DNA from: Piper betle
Taxonomy: Eukaryota; Streptophyta; Magnoliopsida; Piperales; Piperaceae
Assembly (NCBI GenBank): GCA_033002965.1
Contig: JAURVB010013295.1
Span: 1-64,000 of the forward strand
Reading direction: 5' to 3'
DNA: 64,000 bases
The notes beneath the pieces were generated by a model. It worked only from the letters and a program-made list of their open reading frames with translations. It did not search any database and had not been told where the DNA came from. Positions 13,380-25,777 of the stretch are shown one piece after another. Both the position numbers and the translations under genes were made by a program. The stretch's first letter is position 1. Every line of letters starts with the position of its first letter.

Positions 13380-13812
13380 TGTTGGTTGTGGACTTTTAGT
13401 TACTGGTGGTGGTAGCTCTTTTTCTTTCTGTTCTTTCTTTCCTTCTATCTTTCTTGGATTGCTGGCCGGATGGACATGGATATATGGATGGTCGGGCTCA
13501 CCTTCTTCCTCTTTTTAAAGTCATTGTCACCAGCTTTGGCAGCTGCTGATCTTGCACACTGCCCTGCTGCTGCTTTAATGGAGTCGGAGGTGCAGTAAGC
13601 GCCATTAATGAACACCGGCGGGAGAAGGGAAAATTTTACTCCACTTGTTATTTCTGATGGTTAATTGTGATCCATTGTGGGACTGTTGCATTGAGCTTCT
13701 CTGGTTTTGGAGTTCCCGTGGAAAATATAGCTTTTTATTGAATGCATTTGCTTAAAAGTTATAAGAATGATTTTTTTATAAAAAAACATATTTTCACATA
13801 AATAAAATGACC
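13380..13812 (-). promoter_or_regulatory. Upstream region of the 4CL-like gene
   Basis: About 430 bp separate the ligase start codon from the LTR insertion point at 13813. The first ~150 bp are CT-rich on the plus strand, as in plant 5' leaders. No specific cis-element could be supported, and the insertion limits the proximal promoter to this interval. Confidence 0.4.
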
Positions 13813-13817
13813 AAAAT

Positions 13818-15059
13818 TCTAAAATCCGTGATTTGTCAGGGTTTTATACTCTAAACCGGTCGGTTTGACTGTTATTTCTAGTCGGGTTAATTTCAAAACA
13901 TGCGTATTGAGCCGAGGCCAGTCTGGTGTTTTGAACTATGAAAATCATGTGTGTGCAAGTAAATAATGATAACACTAGTAAGACAACAACAGAATGAGTT
14001 ATCAGAATATATGAGAGTATGTCAGATTTTTCTTTATTTATCTTAATTAAATTATAGAATTATTTTTAGGCTGAATAATGTATTAAGACCCGTTATGGGC
14101 AGTTTGGATGAGTTATTAGTTATAGAGCAGGTTATTGATGTGTATTATATTTTATGAGATTTTTTTCCTATTATCTAGATTTTTAGAATTATTACGATTT
14201 AGTATTATTTTTGACTCGAGTCAGAGTCGAGTTAAGTTTAAATTTCGAGACAACCATTCGTTTTTCTTACTAACCATTTATTTTTCTCATTTACTATTCG
14301 TTTTTCTCACCCTGACATCTATATATTCCACACTTCACTTCAGACACTTGCCACCATTTATCCTTCTCACCCAACTTCCTTCTTCTTTTTCTTCCTTCCA
14401 TCTTCTTCACAATCTTCACTTGAGCCGGCCACAACCTTATTGTCGTCGTAGTGTGATTGACGATTAAGTATAGAATTTTATTAGATTTAATTATTTAAAA
14501 TTAATATTTATTAGCACAACATGCTAGGATTGATTAATTATTATAATAAATACCTGATTATAGTTGAAGTGATGATCTGCATGATTTGATTGATAAAGAA
14601 TGATTATTAGTGATCTAATTAAGTATTTTGAGCATGTTAACTAACTACAACGTAACTTAGAAAATATAATAAAATTAGAATAAATAAGATGAGTTAGAGT
14701 TATTTCTACACTAATGATTGTTGGCTATTAGATAATAATTGCATTGTATGTGTGATGATCATGTTAAATTGATGTAGTTAGCAGGCGTTAGCTTCTAGAT
14801 TTAATGTGTAGGTACGGAGTAAGAGCTCGCCACTGAGGTGCGTGCACACGCTTGGAACCTCTACGAGATCCACTTGGGCCTCACCCCTGATTTATTGTCC
14901 TATTCTATCGTGATTTAATTTTTATAAATTATAAGACGAGTTGAGTGGTGTTTTCTAGGATCCCACTTAGCTCGAGCCATTTAGTCGAATTGTGTTTTTC
15001 AGATTAATAACCCTCGAGGATGAGATCCTTCGGGCCTATTACATAAATCCTTACAAAGA

Positions 15060-15108
<49 letters not shown>

Positions 15109-15478
15109 CAGTAGTCCCTTCAGAGATTTCACGAAAATGTTTTCTTTTACATAAGAGTTTGTTCTCATAGTCAGTTTGATATTAGTTATATTTTTGGACT
15201 AGTAACACTCGTTATTGACGTATTTTTTTATAATATATGTAGCCAGCCAGGACGGAGGAGTAGTGATGGCTATTGTATATATACATGTCGGATGATAGAA
15301 TGCTAATATTTTGTTTATGTTGTCATTATATTAAAAATGATGTGATGTAAAGGTATGGCAATCGAATTCATATAATCTAAAAAATTATTAGAATGTACAT
15401 ATGGGCCGAGATCCAAGATTTAGAATGAATTATGTAGCAGATTAGAATTTAATGTGAATATCAATGCATTATAAATAA

Positions 15479-15521
<43 letters not shown>

Positions 15522-15808
15522 CATGTTGATTTGACAGGGTAGACCTTAGTTACACTTTTATGGAAAATTTTGTTCGTTCTATTTTTGGAATTTTATCGAC
15601 TTTATCATACTTATTTTGTTTACTAAACTAGTTATCATGTCATTCATGTAATAATATATTAGGGTTCTATGCATTCATTCATGCATAACAATAAACATCT
15701 TCCATCTTGAGACATCGAGAGTAGATCCGTAGGGTTGGGTTGGGGCTAGCCGACCTAACCAGGACCAGTGACATTCTGATTCAGTTCCTTAACGTGAACC
15801 GGATTTGG
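13818..15808. repeat. LTR copy A of the tandem LTR pair
   Basis: About 1.99 kb. It contains two TA/AT microsatellites, at about 15062-15107 and 15481-15516. It is shorter than copy B, lacking the GC-rich block that B has after its GACTCGAG module and about 450 bp that in B follow the CCTTCGGGCC block. Its last bases (GGATTTGGTGT) run straight into the first bases of copy B, with TGT shared by both. Confidence 0.75.
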
Positions 15809-16854
15809 TGTAAAACCCACGATTTGAGTTAGGGTTGTATATTCAGAACCGGTCGGTTTGACCGTTATTTTCGAGTCGAGTCAATTTTAGAACATGTGTA
15901 CTGAGTCGACGCTAGTCGTGTGTATGAGCTATGAGGGTCATGTGTACCAAAGTATATGATGATAACGTCATGAACACAGCAGAACAGAATGAGTTATCTG
16001 AATATATGAGAGTATATGAGAGTATGCCAGGTATTTTTTTATTTTTATATATAGTGGATCGTAGAATTAGTTTTAGGGCGTTTACCGCGTTAGGACGTAT
16101 TACAGGCAGTTTGGGTGGGTTGATAGTTCTAGAGAATATCATTATGATGTTTTGGTGTTTGTTGATTTTATGGGATTTTTCTTGATTTTTTTTAGGATTT
16201 AATACGACTTAATTATTATTCTTAACTCGAGTCGGACACGAGTTAAGTATTATTTACAAGTTTGCCACCCAGTTATTTTCTCCCTCCCCCGACACTTTCT
16301 TCTTCTTCCCCGGCTAAACCCTAGCCGCACCACCCTCCGCTTGTCATAGCCGCCACTGTCGATGTCGGCCTGCCGCCGATCGTAGCCGACTAGCCCTGCC
16401 ACGGCGTCGTCGTGCCACCTCGACCAGTTCCGGCCACCATTTGTGTAAAACCCCAGAAAAAATAATTAGGTTATTTTATTTAAGGTTTGATAAATCTTAA
16501 ATAAACCATAAATAATATTTAATTAAATAAATTCTTAAGAATTAATATCATTTATAACCCATTCGTATTCACTTAATAGTAAGTTTTTGACTTTTCATTA
16601 TTACGCAAATGATATAGTAATGAGTGATTACGTTCTTTTCTATAAAATTTAATGTAATGACTTTTTAAATTCCACACATATTAATAAAATTTAATATAAT
16701 AATTTCTTGAATTTCACATATATTATTCTATATAAAGGAGAGTTCTATTGTTAAATAAAATATCCTCTGGATAGGTTGTGAGTACATTTAACACACAAAG
16801 GGGAAGACTTTAGGATTATTTGTTATAGTTATAGGTTCTTTACCAAATTTTCAG

Positions 16855-17025
16855 GTCCGTATAATTATTTAAAATGTTGTATTGTCCGTATAATTATTTA
16901 AAATATTGTATTATCCTTATAATTATTTAAAATATTGTATTGTCCTTATAATTATTTAAAATATTGTATTGTCCGTATAATTATTGAAAATGTTTGTCCG
17001 TATAATTATTTCAAATGTTGTATTT
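16855..17025. repeat. Tandem array, about six ~29-bp units
   Basis: Units read GTCC(G/T)TATAATTATTT followed by AAAAT(A/G)TTGTATT, with small length changes in the fifth unit. The array lies inside the nested solo LTR, just upstream of its 33-bp minisatellite. Confidence 0.85.
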
Positions 17026-17164
17026 TCTCTTGTGGACAACTTGGTCAGCCTGAGCTCAGATTCAACCACCATACACCGAGTGCAACCGGGGTCAAGGAAT
17101 TGACTTAGTGTGACATGGGTTATGCCCTTCATAATCCAATAATGGATATATCAGAATGGACCTG

Positions 17165-18060
17165 ACAGCCATAATACAATAAATTGGACATGGCGGATTG
17201 GACTCGCTAGCCAATTCCGGATATGGTGGACTAACCCATCAGCCAATAGATGGACATGGTGGACTGACCCATCAGCCAACTAACGGACATGGTGAATTGG
17301 ACTCACCAGTCGATAACGGATATGGTGAATTGGACTCACCAGTCAATAACGGACATGGTGGATTGGACTTGCCAGCCAATAACGGACATGGTGGATTGGA
17401 CTCGCCAGCCAATAACGGACATGACGGATTAGACTTGCCAACCGATAATGGACATGATGGACTGACCCATCAGCCAATAAATTGGACATGGCAGATTGGA
17501 CTCGCCAGCCAATTACGGACATGGTGGATTGGACCAGCTGATAACGGACATGGCGGATTGGACTTGCTAGCCGGTAATGGACATGATGGAGTGACCCATC
17601 AGCCAATAAATTAGACATGGCGGATTGGACTCGCCAGCTAATTACAGACATGGTGGACTGACCCATCAGCCAACTAACGGACATGGTGGATTGGACTCAA
17701 TAGCCGATAACGGACATGGTGGATTGGACTCGCCAGCCGATAACAGACATGGTGGATTGGACTCGCCAGCCGATAACGGACATGACAGATTGGACTCGCC
17801 AACCAATTATGGACATAGTAGATTAGACTCACCAGCTGATAATAGATATGGCGGATTGGACTCGCCAGCCGGTAATGGACATGATGGACTGGCCCATCAG
17901 CCAATAAATTGGACATGGCGGATTAGACTCACCAGTCAATTACGGACATGGTGGACTGACCCATTAGCCAATAGATGGACATGATGGACTGACCCATCAA
18001 CCAACTAATGGACATGGGGGGTTAGACTTACCAGCTGATAATAGACATGGTAGATTGGAC
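17165..18060. repeat. 33-bp minisatellite, roughly 27 units, inside the nested solo LTR
   Basis: The consensus has GGACATGGTGGATTGGAC followed by TCGCCAGCCGATAAC. A second variant carries GACCCATCAGCCAATAAATT in place of the TCGCCAGCC part, and the two variants are interspersed in blocks, suggesting higher-order duplication. Because the period is a multiple of three, open frames persist on both strands (an 11-residue GHGGLDSPADN-like repeat). This is not evidence of coding. Confidence 0.9.
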
Positions 18061-19510
18061 TCAAGGGAATTTATGTACTTGTTTTATTTAATTATACGGC
18101 TTAGTATTTTTATCACTAACGCGGAATTGCCTCTGCAGGTATGAGCATGAAAGGATGGGTAGAGTCGGGACAGCTAGAGGACTCTATTATTGGACTATTT
18201 TTTTCTCGGGATTGTTTGCATGGTAGTGGGATTTTGGTTCGGTTCATGGGACTTGGATTATTCCGAGCATTTATATATTAAATTTATTGTTGTGGAATTA
18301 TTAAGAATCTTGAAAATTAATAGGAAATTAATTTACGAGACACTTAGTTTCATATAGTAACACTTGGCTTCGTGGCTCGAAACGAGCGGGTTGTTACAAT
18401 TTGGCCACCGAGACGCTGGATCGCCGTGCCAAGCGTTGTGCCCGCGTCGCGCTTCCGTCGGTGACCGTCACTGTCATGATCCAGCTGTAGCTGCGACACC
18501 CTCGACCACCCGGCAACCTTCCTTGACTGGAGTGGAGGCCATCACCGCTCAGGCTGGCCGGATCTAGCTACCCATTGCCGCCAACCTTATTTTTGCCATT
18601 TTTTGGCAAGCTGCCGCCTTTGCCGACCATGTCGACGCCATAGACGCGTCGGGCTCACCGAGCCGGTTCCAATGGTACCCAATATGACCCCTATCCAGCT
18701 AGTAGACGCCGCCGGCAATTGCCATCGGAAAGGTGACGAAAAACCACTGAAGCCGCTGGAAAACTGCCAGAACCTACCGAAAAGTCGGATTCACTGGAAT
18801 TCACCGGATCTTCCGCGAAGCTCATCCAGTCGATCCCGATCGAATGTCGGACACCGATGAGCGCCGAATTCAAGCTCCGAGACGTGCGACAGAACCCTAG
18901 CGGTTACCGATTGCTGACGACGTGAGGTATAATTACCTCCGATTTAATTAGTTAAAATTGATAATGATTGTTAGCATAGCATGCTAGAATTGAGTAGTTG
19001 TCATGATGAATGCCAGACTATGAATGAAGGTTAAGTGATCTAATGAAGCAAGTAAATTTGAGCATGATAAACGTGTACAATGTAACTTAGGAAAAATACA
19101 ATAAAAGTGGCATGAATTGGATGAGTTAGAATTATTTTTATATTTATGGTTATTTGATGGTTGATGATTTTGTGTTTGATTGTGTTGAGTTTGATACATC
19201 ATTTAGTTAGAAAGCGTTAGTATTTAGTTTTGATGTGTAGGTACAAAGTAGGAGCTCGCCACCTAGGCATGATGACACGCTTGGAGCTTCTACCAGGTCC
19301 ATTTAGGACTCGTCTCTATTTTACGCTCTTCTATTGTATGTTTATTTTATTATCTGCAGGATGGATTAAGTGACGTTTTATTGGATCCCATTTAACTCGG
19401 GTCATTTAACCGAACAGTTTTCCGGATTAATAACCCCTCGAGGATGATTTTGAAAACAAGATCCACCACAAGTTGCCTTCGGGCCTATTATATAAATCCC
19501 TACCCAGCCC

Positions 19511-19574
<64 letters not shown>

Positions 19575-21196
19575 TTCGCGTTTTCAGTGAGACGAGAGAT
19601 GGAGAAACCGACTGCATGTACCATGAGCGGATGCCGTGACAGTCAAAGCGGGCTCTGGATTAGTGCCAGCGGACTATTCCATTCCCAAGGGATCCTGACA
19701 ACTCCGCGTTTGAGTTCCTCACGCCTGGAGAACGTGGAGGTTTACGGGTACTGTTTAGTACAATACATGTCTGGACTTGTGGTTCAAAGGATACTAAAGG
19801 TGACTGCCTGAGAGTAGTCGGCTTTCGTGCTCAAGGCTAGGAGAAATATGGAGGTAAGGAGAGGGCTTAGGATTTGAGACCAGAAAATGAAGTAAGAAAA
19901 TGTCGAGAGCGGCATCAGCAACAGCATATCAGTAAGTTTGGGATACTACCGGGTCTGCAGCCCAGTGGCTCCTCAATAGTGCCCTTCAGAGTGTTCACGT
20001 GGAGTATATGATGTTTTCTTTCATATGAGAGTTTGCTCTCATAGCCAGCTTGTTATAGTTATTTTATTTTTCGGACCAGTAGCACTTGTTACTGACGTGT
20101 TTTTATACTATATGTAGGTAATAATCACGAGTTAGAAGAGCCAACTTGGACGGAAGAGCACTGTTGTCGTTTACACACATATTAGTCGATAGAGTGGTTA
20201 ATATTCTATTTATGTTGTTATTATATTGTGAATGATGTGAAATACTAAGACATGATAGGATATGATTAAATGCAATGAAATGATGTTATGACGTGATGAA
20301 AAGCTAAGACATGATGAGAAGAGGTGAAATGTGATCAGAGCACACAGCGGAAGTGTGGTGGGTTGAAACCCAAGTTCTATAATGAGTATATAGTATATTA
20401 GATTATGTGTGATTGAAATTGTTGATATATGCATATATTGGTATATGTTATTTTGACAGGGTAGACCCTAATTGCACCTTTAGGGGCTACTATGTCTGTT
20501 TTATTTTAAAATTTTTATTGACTTTGATCGTAGTTTTAGTAGTGTGTACTTTGAATTGCATGTTATTCATATAGTACTATGTTAAAGCTTGTGCATTCAT
20601 CCATGTATTGCGAATTGTATCTTCATATTAAGATGCCGAGATTGGATCTGTATGAGTTAGGTTTGGGTTAGCCGACTTAACCGGGGCATGTAACATACCG
20701 GTTTGGTTCACGAGCGTAAACTGGATTTGGGGTGTTATAAAAATCTTCATGCTAATATTGCACAGTCATGTAATTGAGGCTAGGTTTAAGACTGCTTCAT
20801 TTGAATCAGAATTGAACTTCCCATCAAGCTAGCTTTTGTCAAATTGATGATTAAGCCAAACAAATTATATATGAAGAGGTATGAAACAATCCTATTGATT
20901 GAATTGGCATGTTTATCTACGTACATTTTTTAAGTATATCAGGAAACACTAGCTAGTGAAGCCCAAAATTCATTAATCGGATAATATCAAAATTTTACCG
21001 AGTCAAATAATAAGATAAGAGTGATACATTTGGTGGCGGTGACTGATACTTGATACTGATGGAGGAAAAGAGGTCCATTGTCTCCGACAGCTAATTCGAG
21101 ATATAAAGGGGATGGAATGTAATAATAGACTAATGGGTGAGCAGATGGAGAATTGGAGATTGACAACACACCCTGCATGAGCCGACACTTAACGTC

Positions 21197-21308
21197 AAGT
21201 GAACATGCATGTAATTAAGTTATGCTAATGAATCTTCAAGCAAAGCTCGACAAGTGAACATGCATTTAATTAAGTTATACTAATGAATCGTCAAGCAGAA
21301 GCTCGATA
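21197..21308. repeat. Two tandem copies of a ~55-bp unit
   Basis: The stretch AAGTGAACATGCAT starts at 21197 and again at 21252. Each copy continues through a TTAATTAAGTTAT-type core (GTAATTAAGTTATG in copy 1) to AAGCTCGA with a few substitutions. Nothing links it to a gene. Confidence 0.85.
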
Positions 21309-21944
21309 AGTGTCTGGTTAGTGTCAATTAGTCTTACAACAATTTTACTACTCCACGAACTTGTCTATATATGCCATAGCTCGCAAATTTATGATGGATG
21401 CAGTGGGTAGCATATCAGCTCATACAATTGTGCGTTGAAGAGCAGTTGACACAACACTAGGTGGTCAGAGTAAATAGGAGGTGAGATTTAAGTTTAGCTC
21501 GTGAGAGTTTCATAATTAATATATGTAATGTGCTGGACATCTTTGCAAAAGGTGGAATACAACAAAGAAATAGTGTACCTAATAATAAATAAAGTGGTAA
21601 AGGCATTGCCATCCGTAACCGGCTGCACGCTTTTCTCACACGGTATGGACGAAACGGTGGCTTATCTACTACATTTTACACCTTATAACTCAATTCATGT
21701 CAAGATTTCAAATGCATTCAATCGGAATAGTTACATATTGATTCACAAGCCTCTCGAGTTCTTTAATTCTTTTGAGAAGAAGCAATTGATGCCTTTCGCT
21801 TGATCTTCTTCTTTTCTTCCAGCTTTTCCTCTATTGTAACGAGGCCATTTTTTATCAGAGATTCAATAAAAAAAGAGTGTAATTGGAAAAAAAGTCTAAT
21901 TATAAATATATATATATACACACACACGAGACCTAACTGTATAC

Positions 21945-22026
21945 GCATGAGCTACTTGATCACTAAAGGCCGGTTGGCAAGAAAGCATGAGCTTTACTTG
22001 ATCACTAAAGGCCGGTTGGCAAGAAA
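21945..22026. repeat. Two tandem copies of a 40-42-bp unit
   Basis: GCATGAGC at 21945 and 21985 each leads into TTGATCACTAAAGGCCGG and TTGGCAAGAAAGCA. The copies differ only by a two-base TT insertion and its surroundings, so the duplication is recent. Confidence 0.9.
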
Positions 22027-24605
22027 GCACAAGGCTTTCTATTTCTTCATGTTTGATCTTTCGAAGGTCAGACATCACAGTGAGAAGCAAGGATCCATAT
22101 TCTTAGCTTTTGTGTTCGTGTGATCACTCCATGAGATACCAGAAAATCATGTTCGGACACAGGGAACGATGAAAATGCCACACATATATAAGCTCTTTTC
22201 TATTTTACTTGGTTGGTAGTGCTCTTCCCAAATAGCCTGTAAGTGACACGTCTGTTATTTGCAAGAGCAAAGACGGACAGAGAGCGTCGATTACGACGAG
22301 TCACGACCCAGCGATATCCCATAGTTTCCTCTCTTTGCATCCTTGTTTGAAGCTGGCCTACTTTCTGCACTCAAAAAGCACAGATATGATAAAACTTCAT
22401 AGAACCGGTTGTGGCTCCTCCCAATGGGACGCCGGCGCCTTGCGTCCCCATCGGCGTCTCCACTGTGAGCAGTCAAAATTTTTTCAACTTCATAAATGGG
22501 TATAATTATACCTATATCGTAAATAATACCAACCAATTAGTAGCTTGCATGTTCTCCAGTAATGCATGCATGTTTCCACCGACTATACTATTATATTTAA
22601 TAATTAAAGCATAATCAAAGTTCTTATGAAAATAACAATCAATTGTCCTCTATGCTTATATACCCCTATGCTTATACACCCCTACGTACTTATATAGTTT
22701 TAAAACTTTTTTTTACTCTAAAATCTATTTGAGTTAAACTCAATGAATGATTCTTTTTTTTAATCTGGTTACATACAAAATATTTTAAAAATATATTATT
22801 TTAAAATTTTTTAAATGAATAATATAAAATTATATAAATTATATATTTATCAAAATTCAAATATCAATGTCAATAATATATCATAATTTAATATATCTTT
22901 ATTCTTATTGGATTGAAAAATTATTATAAATGACTATGAGTAGCCTTGGAGTCGGTTCTAGGCCAACTCCACTACAGCATATTGAGTCTGAGTCTAAATT
23001 TCAAAATATTTAACTATGCATGTTAGTGAAGAAAATTTAAGCTCTTAAACCATATTTCCGAGAATAATACCAATGGGAAATACCATTGAGATCACATCAT
23101 CGTGAAGTGTGATTAATTAGTTTGGTAGAGTCTCTAGCTAACCATATTAATATTGTTATCCACTAAAAAGTCGACAATTAATTAGTGGGATCAAATGCGA
23201 TGTCTAAATCTCCAAGTACATTACTGCACCCAATGTTATGAGATATCTGCCAGCTTCGGACAATAATTTGATGATAACATCCCCAACATCGAAGTCCTCA
23301 ACGCGCGTACTGGCTAATGAACACTGTCGGATGAATGTAAGATTCACTACAATTTGTTGGCAGTTGAAATTGAAGGGCTGGAATGGGTCATGGCAATAAC
23401 TTCTTCATGTTCACTCGATCATGTCAAGAATTCATGACAGCAATATTTATGCACCACCCAATCGTCCTTGGTCTCACTGCTTTGCATATGTTTTCATTAA
23501 ATCTGACATCCGTCCGGTGAATAACATAACATACAACAAAATTCTATATATGCTCCTATCAAGTTATTAATTGTAAGTCGATGACTATAGCAACATATCT
23601 AATCTTATTGGTTGGTTAGCTCACTCTCTACCTAGCTACTAAAAAAGGCAGCATCAATGAATTAGAAGCCCTAGTGGTGTCGTTAGCCGATCTTTAATTC
23701 GTTACTAATTTCCAATGCGTATAGTTATTACTCGTGGGTCTAACGTTATTGTTTATAAGGTAGTCGGTGATGTCCCGGTACCCATTTCTTCATCAAATTG
23801 TACTTTCATTATTTAGGAATTAGTATCCTTTCCTTGTCCCGGGCTACTTCCTTGGAAAGTTCGATTGCACTTCCCTCCCAATTCAAATCCCAATGCGTCT
23901 CTTGATCTATGGTCCATGGCGTCGGCTCACCAGTTAATAGGCTGATCGGTGAAGTATTTATGATCACCGGTGGCCGAACTACATGCAGAACCTGAGCGCT
24001 CAAAGTAGGACATTCTGTGGACCAATAATGTAAGGATCTTCTGTCAAAATTACAAGTCTTACGTACGTACTTTGTCCGTGATTCGGTTCATACTTGTAAC
24101 AGATCAACAGACTCTCAAATCCTTAAGTTGGCACCCATTGTGTTGAGGAATTTAGGTTCTCTGCTCTGCCTGTGGGGAGGCCACTTCCAACCATGTGTTA
24201 AAAGGGAATGATTTTTTTCTCGCGCCTCAATAAACTTGTTAAGGAGTAGTAAATATAATAATCTTTATATATTATTTGGTAAAATAATAGAATCGTTAGT
24301 GTAAATGACCCACAGGTTAGGAATATTTTTCCCGGACGGCAAATCATCAAATATAGACTCACTAAAGAGTGTTCACATTATTCTTGCTCTCAACACTCTA
24401 CATATGCAACGGAGTCACTACAAAAAGAGAATAGTGCAAATATATCCTATTGATGACATTCCAAGCTATAATATGATTGCGTACTCGATTTATTCACAGC
24501 TTGTGTATACCGTGATGTGTTAAATTGAAACTTAGAGTTGACTCGGAGTCGAACTGTTAGGAGATATCCATCCTATTAAATTGGAGCTAAAAAAGGCGCT
24601 GACAA

Positions 24606-24648
<43 letters not shown>

Positions 24649-25192
24649 ACGCCTATTAATTCAAGTGTAGCAGGAGAATGTGAAATGAACTGGGCGATGC
24701 TTCAAGTGTTTTTATTACTTGATTCATGGAGTTCATCAAGGATATTTGTGAATTTGAAGCCATTTATATTTATATATAGAGGTTGACTCGAAAAATGCAA
24801 AGCACTCTGACCAAAGGAGTTTTTTCCGATTAAAAGAATATTTAAGACATTAATCGAAGAGAGGTAGAGAATGGAACCTTCTTGTTGCCGAATATGGGCC
24901 TGAAAACAATACACCTTATGTATGGGGCATCAAAACTGTTCTATACAGAATCGTCTTTTCCAACGCTCTATCCCATCTGTTTTAAGAACTATTTCAATCG
25001 TATCGAAGGTTGACAATTATTTTTGTGTAACTTGTCAATATAGACATCTCACATAATATTCTAGTTGATTATCAAATCTTCCCAACGAGTAGAAACTAAC
25101 GAGTTAATCTTGAACTGCCTACTTTAAAGCTAGAATTCTAGCATAAACACACTAACCAAGGAAGTCATATTCTAGATATTATGCTACGGAGT

Positions 25193-25777
25193 AGGGATGC
25201 TAATTAAGCGAGCGAGCCGAGTTCAAGGCTCGAATAGTTTAAAACTCGTTCGAACTCGATTCGAGATCGAACGCGTTTTGGACATACATGCTCGAGTTCG
25301 ACTCGAATATCTTTTATGTGTTCGAGCTCGACTCGAACTCGAATGTTACTTAAACTGTTTAATTTTTATGAGCTCGTTCGCCAGCTCGTTCGTTAGCTCG
25401 AAACTAGCTCGATTAAAAGTCAAAAGTACTTCACTTAAAAAAAATAATGAATACTTACCATCTCAACTATTTTACTTCTTTATTATTATATTGCATATAT
25501 ATATATATAATATAATATAATATAAAGACTATATTATTATATTATTTTATTGAGTCGAGTTCGAGTCGAGCTACGAGTTGAGTTCGAGTCGATTTCGAGT
25601 TATAACCGAGTCGAGTCGAGTCGAATACGACCTTGCTCAAGCTCGGCTCGTAAGATTCGAGTTTGAGTCGAGTTCGAGTCGAGTTCGAGTCGAGCATTTA
25701 AATGTCGAGTTTCAAGTTGAGTCAAGCTGAGCCGAACGCTAAAAGCTCACGGACTGGCTCACTTAATTAGCAACCCT
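25193..25777. mobile_element. 585-bp non-autonomous TIR element (MITE-like), TSD GGAGT
   Basis: The left end AGGGATGCTAATTAAG and the right end, read in reverse as AGGGTTGCTAATTAAG, are inverted repeats with one mismatch that extend into GCGAGC/GTGAGC. GGAGT flanks both sides (25188-25192 and 25778-25782). The interior is dominated by CTCGA/TCGAG words in both orientations, so single strands would fold extensively. No transposase is encoded. Ends and duplication length suggest a hAT-like origin, but the superfamily is not certain. Confidence 0.8.

Larger units (their letters stand above)
16444..18398. mobile_element. Nested solo LTR with 5-bp target duplication ATTTG
   Basis: The element starts TGTAAAACCCC and ends GGGTTGTTACA, so it has TG...CA ends with short imperfect inverted repeats. 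ATTTG occurs immediately before (16439-16443) and after (18399-18403), and removing the element restores a continuous host sequence (...GCCACC-ATTTG-GCCACC...). At 1955 bp with no coding domain, primer site or second LTR, it is best read as a solo LTR left by recombination. It carries two internal tandem arrays, listed separately. A short non-autonomous element is the alternative. Confidence 0.8.
13818..20739. mobile_element. Head-to-tail pair of related LTRs with no internal domain, flanked by AAAAT
   Basis: Two related copies lie back to back: copy A 13818-15808 and copy B 15809-20739. Both start with a (T)GTAAAACCC-like end followed by a shared ACCGGTCGGTTTGAC block, and both end with GGATTTGG(GG)TGT. 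Shared blocks are colinear along both copies, including a GACTCGAGT module, a GGAGCTCGCCACC-type block near 14823 and 19251, a CCTTCGGGCCTATTA block, and a TTTGACAGGGTAGACC block near 15530 and 20452. The 5 bases AAAAT stand directly before A (13813-13817) and after B (20740-20744), as for one insertion. No gag, protease, RT or integrase was found. The copies look about 70-80% alike by eye, so the insertion is old. The TG/CA-type ends and 5-bp duplication fit an LTR retrotransposon; the superfamily is inferred. Confidence 0.75.
15809..20739. repeat. LTR copy B, interrupted by a nested solo LTR
   Basis: Outer parts are 15809-16438 and 18404-20739, about 2.97 kb once the nested insertion (16444-18398) and one copy of its 5-bp duplication are removed. 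A GC-rich part (16290-16438 continuing at 18404-18900) resembles a plant 5' leader but has no long conserved frame. A TA microsatellite lies at about 19513-19571. The 3' end reads GGGGTGTTATA, a likely mutated form of the usual GGTGTTACA. Confidence 0.75.
20745..25187. other. Intergenic region, no gene supported
   Basis: AT-rich sequence with two small tandem duplications (listed separately), a very AT-rich block at 22700-22930 and a TA microsatellite at about 24608-24645. A minus-strand frame at 23809-24003 (containing TSPISLLTGEP) has no recognised family. No splice-consistent gene model was found on either strand. Confidence 0.5.

Noticed and set aside
17198..17984. Long repetitive open frames on both strands (GHGGLDSPADN-like protein)
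   Set aside because: They arise because the 33-bp minisatellite period is a multiple of three. Frames are open in both directions, with no start context, splice signals or known repeat protein.
17165..18060. CRISPR-like array of ~33-bp repeats
   Set aside because: Units are contiguous with no unique spacers, there are no cas genes, and the genome is a plant's. It is a minisatellite inside an LTR.
19473..19811. Frames with Tyr-Ile repeats on both strands
   Set aside because: They run through a TA microsatellite within LTR copy B.
22291..22614. Small overlapping frames on both strands
   Set aside because: They are short, share no recognisable domain and have no splice-consistent extension.
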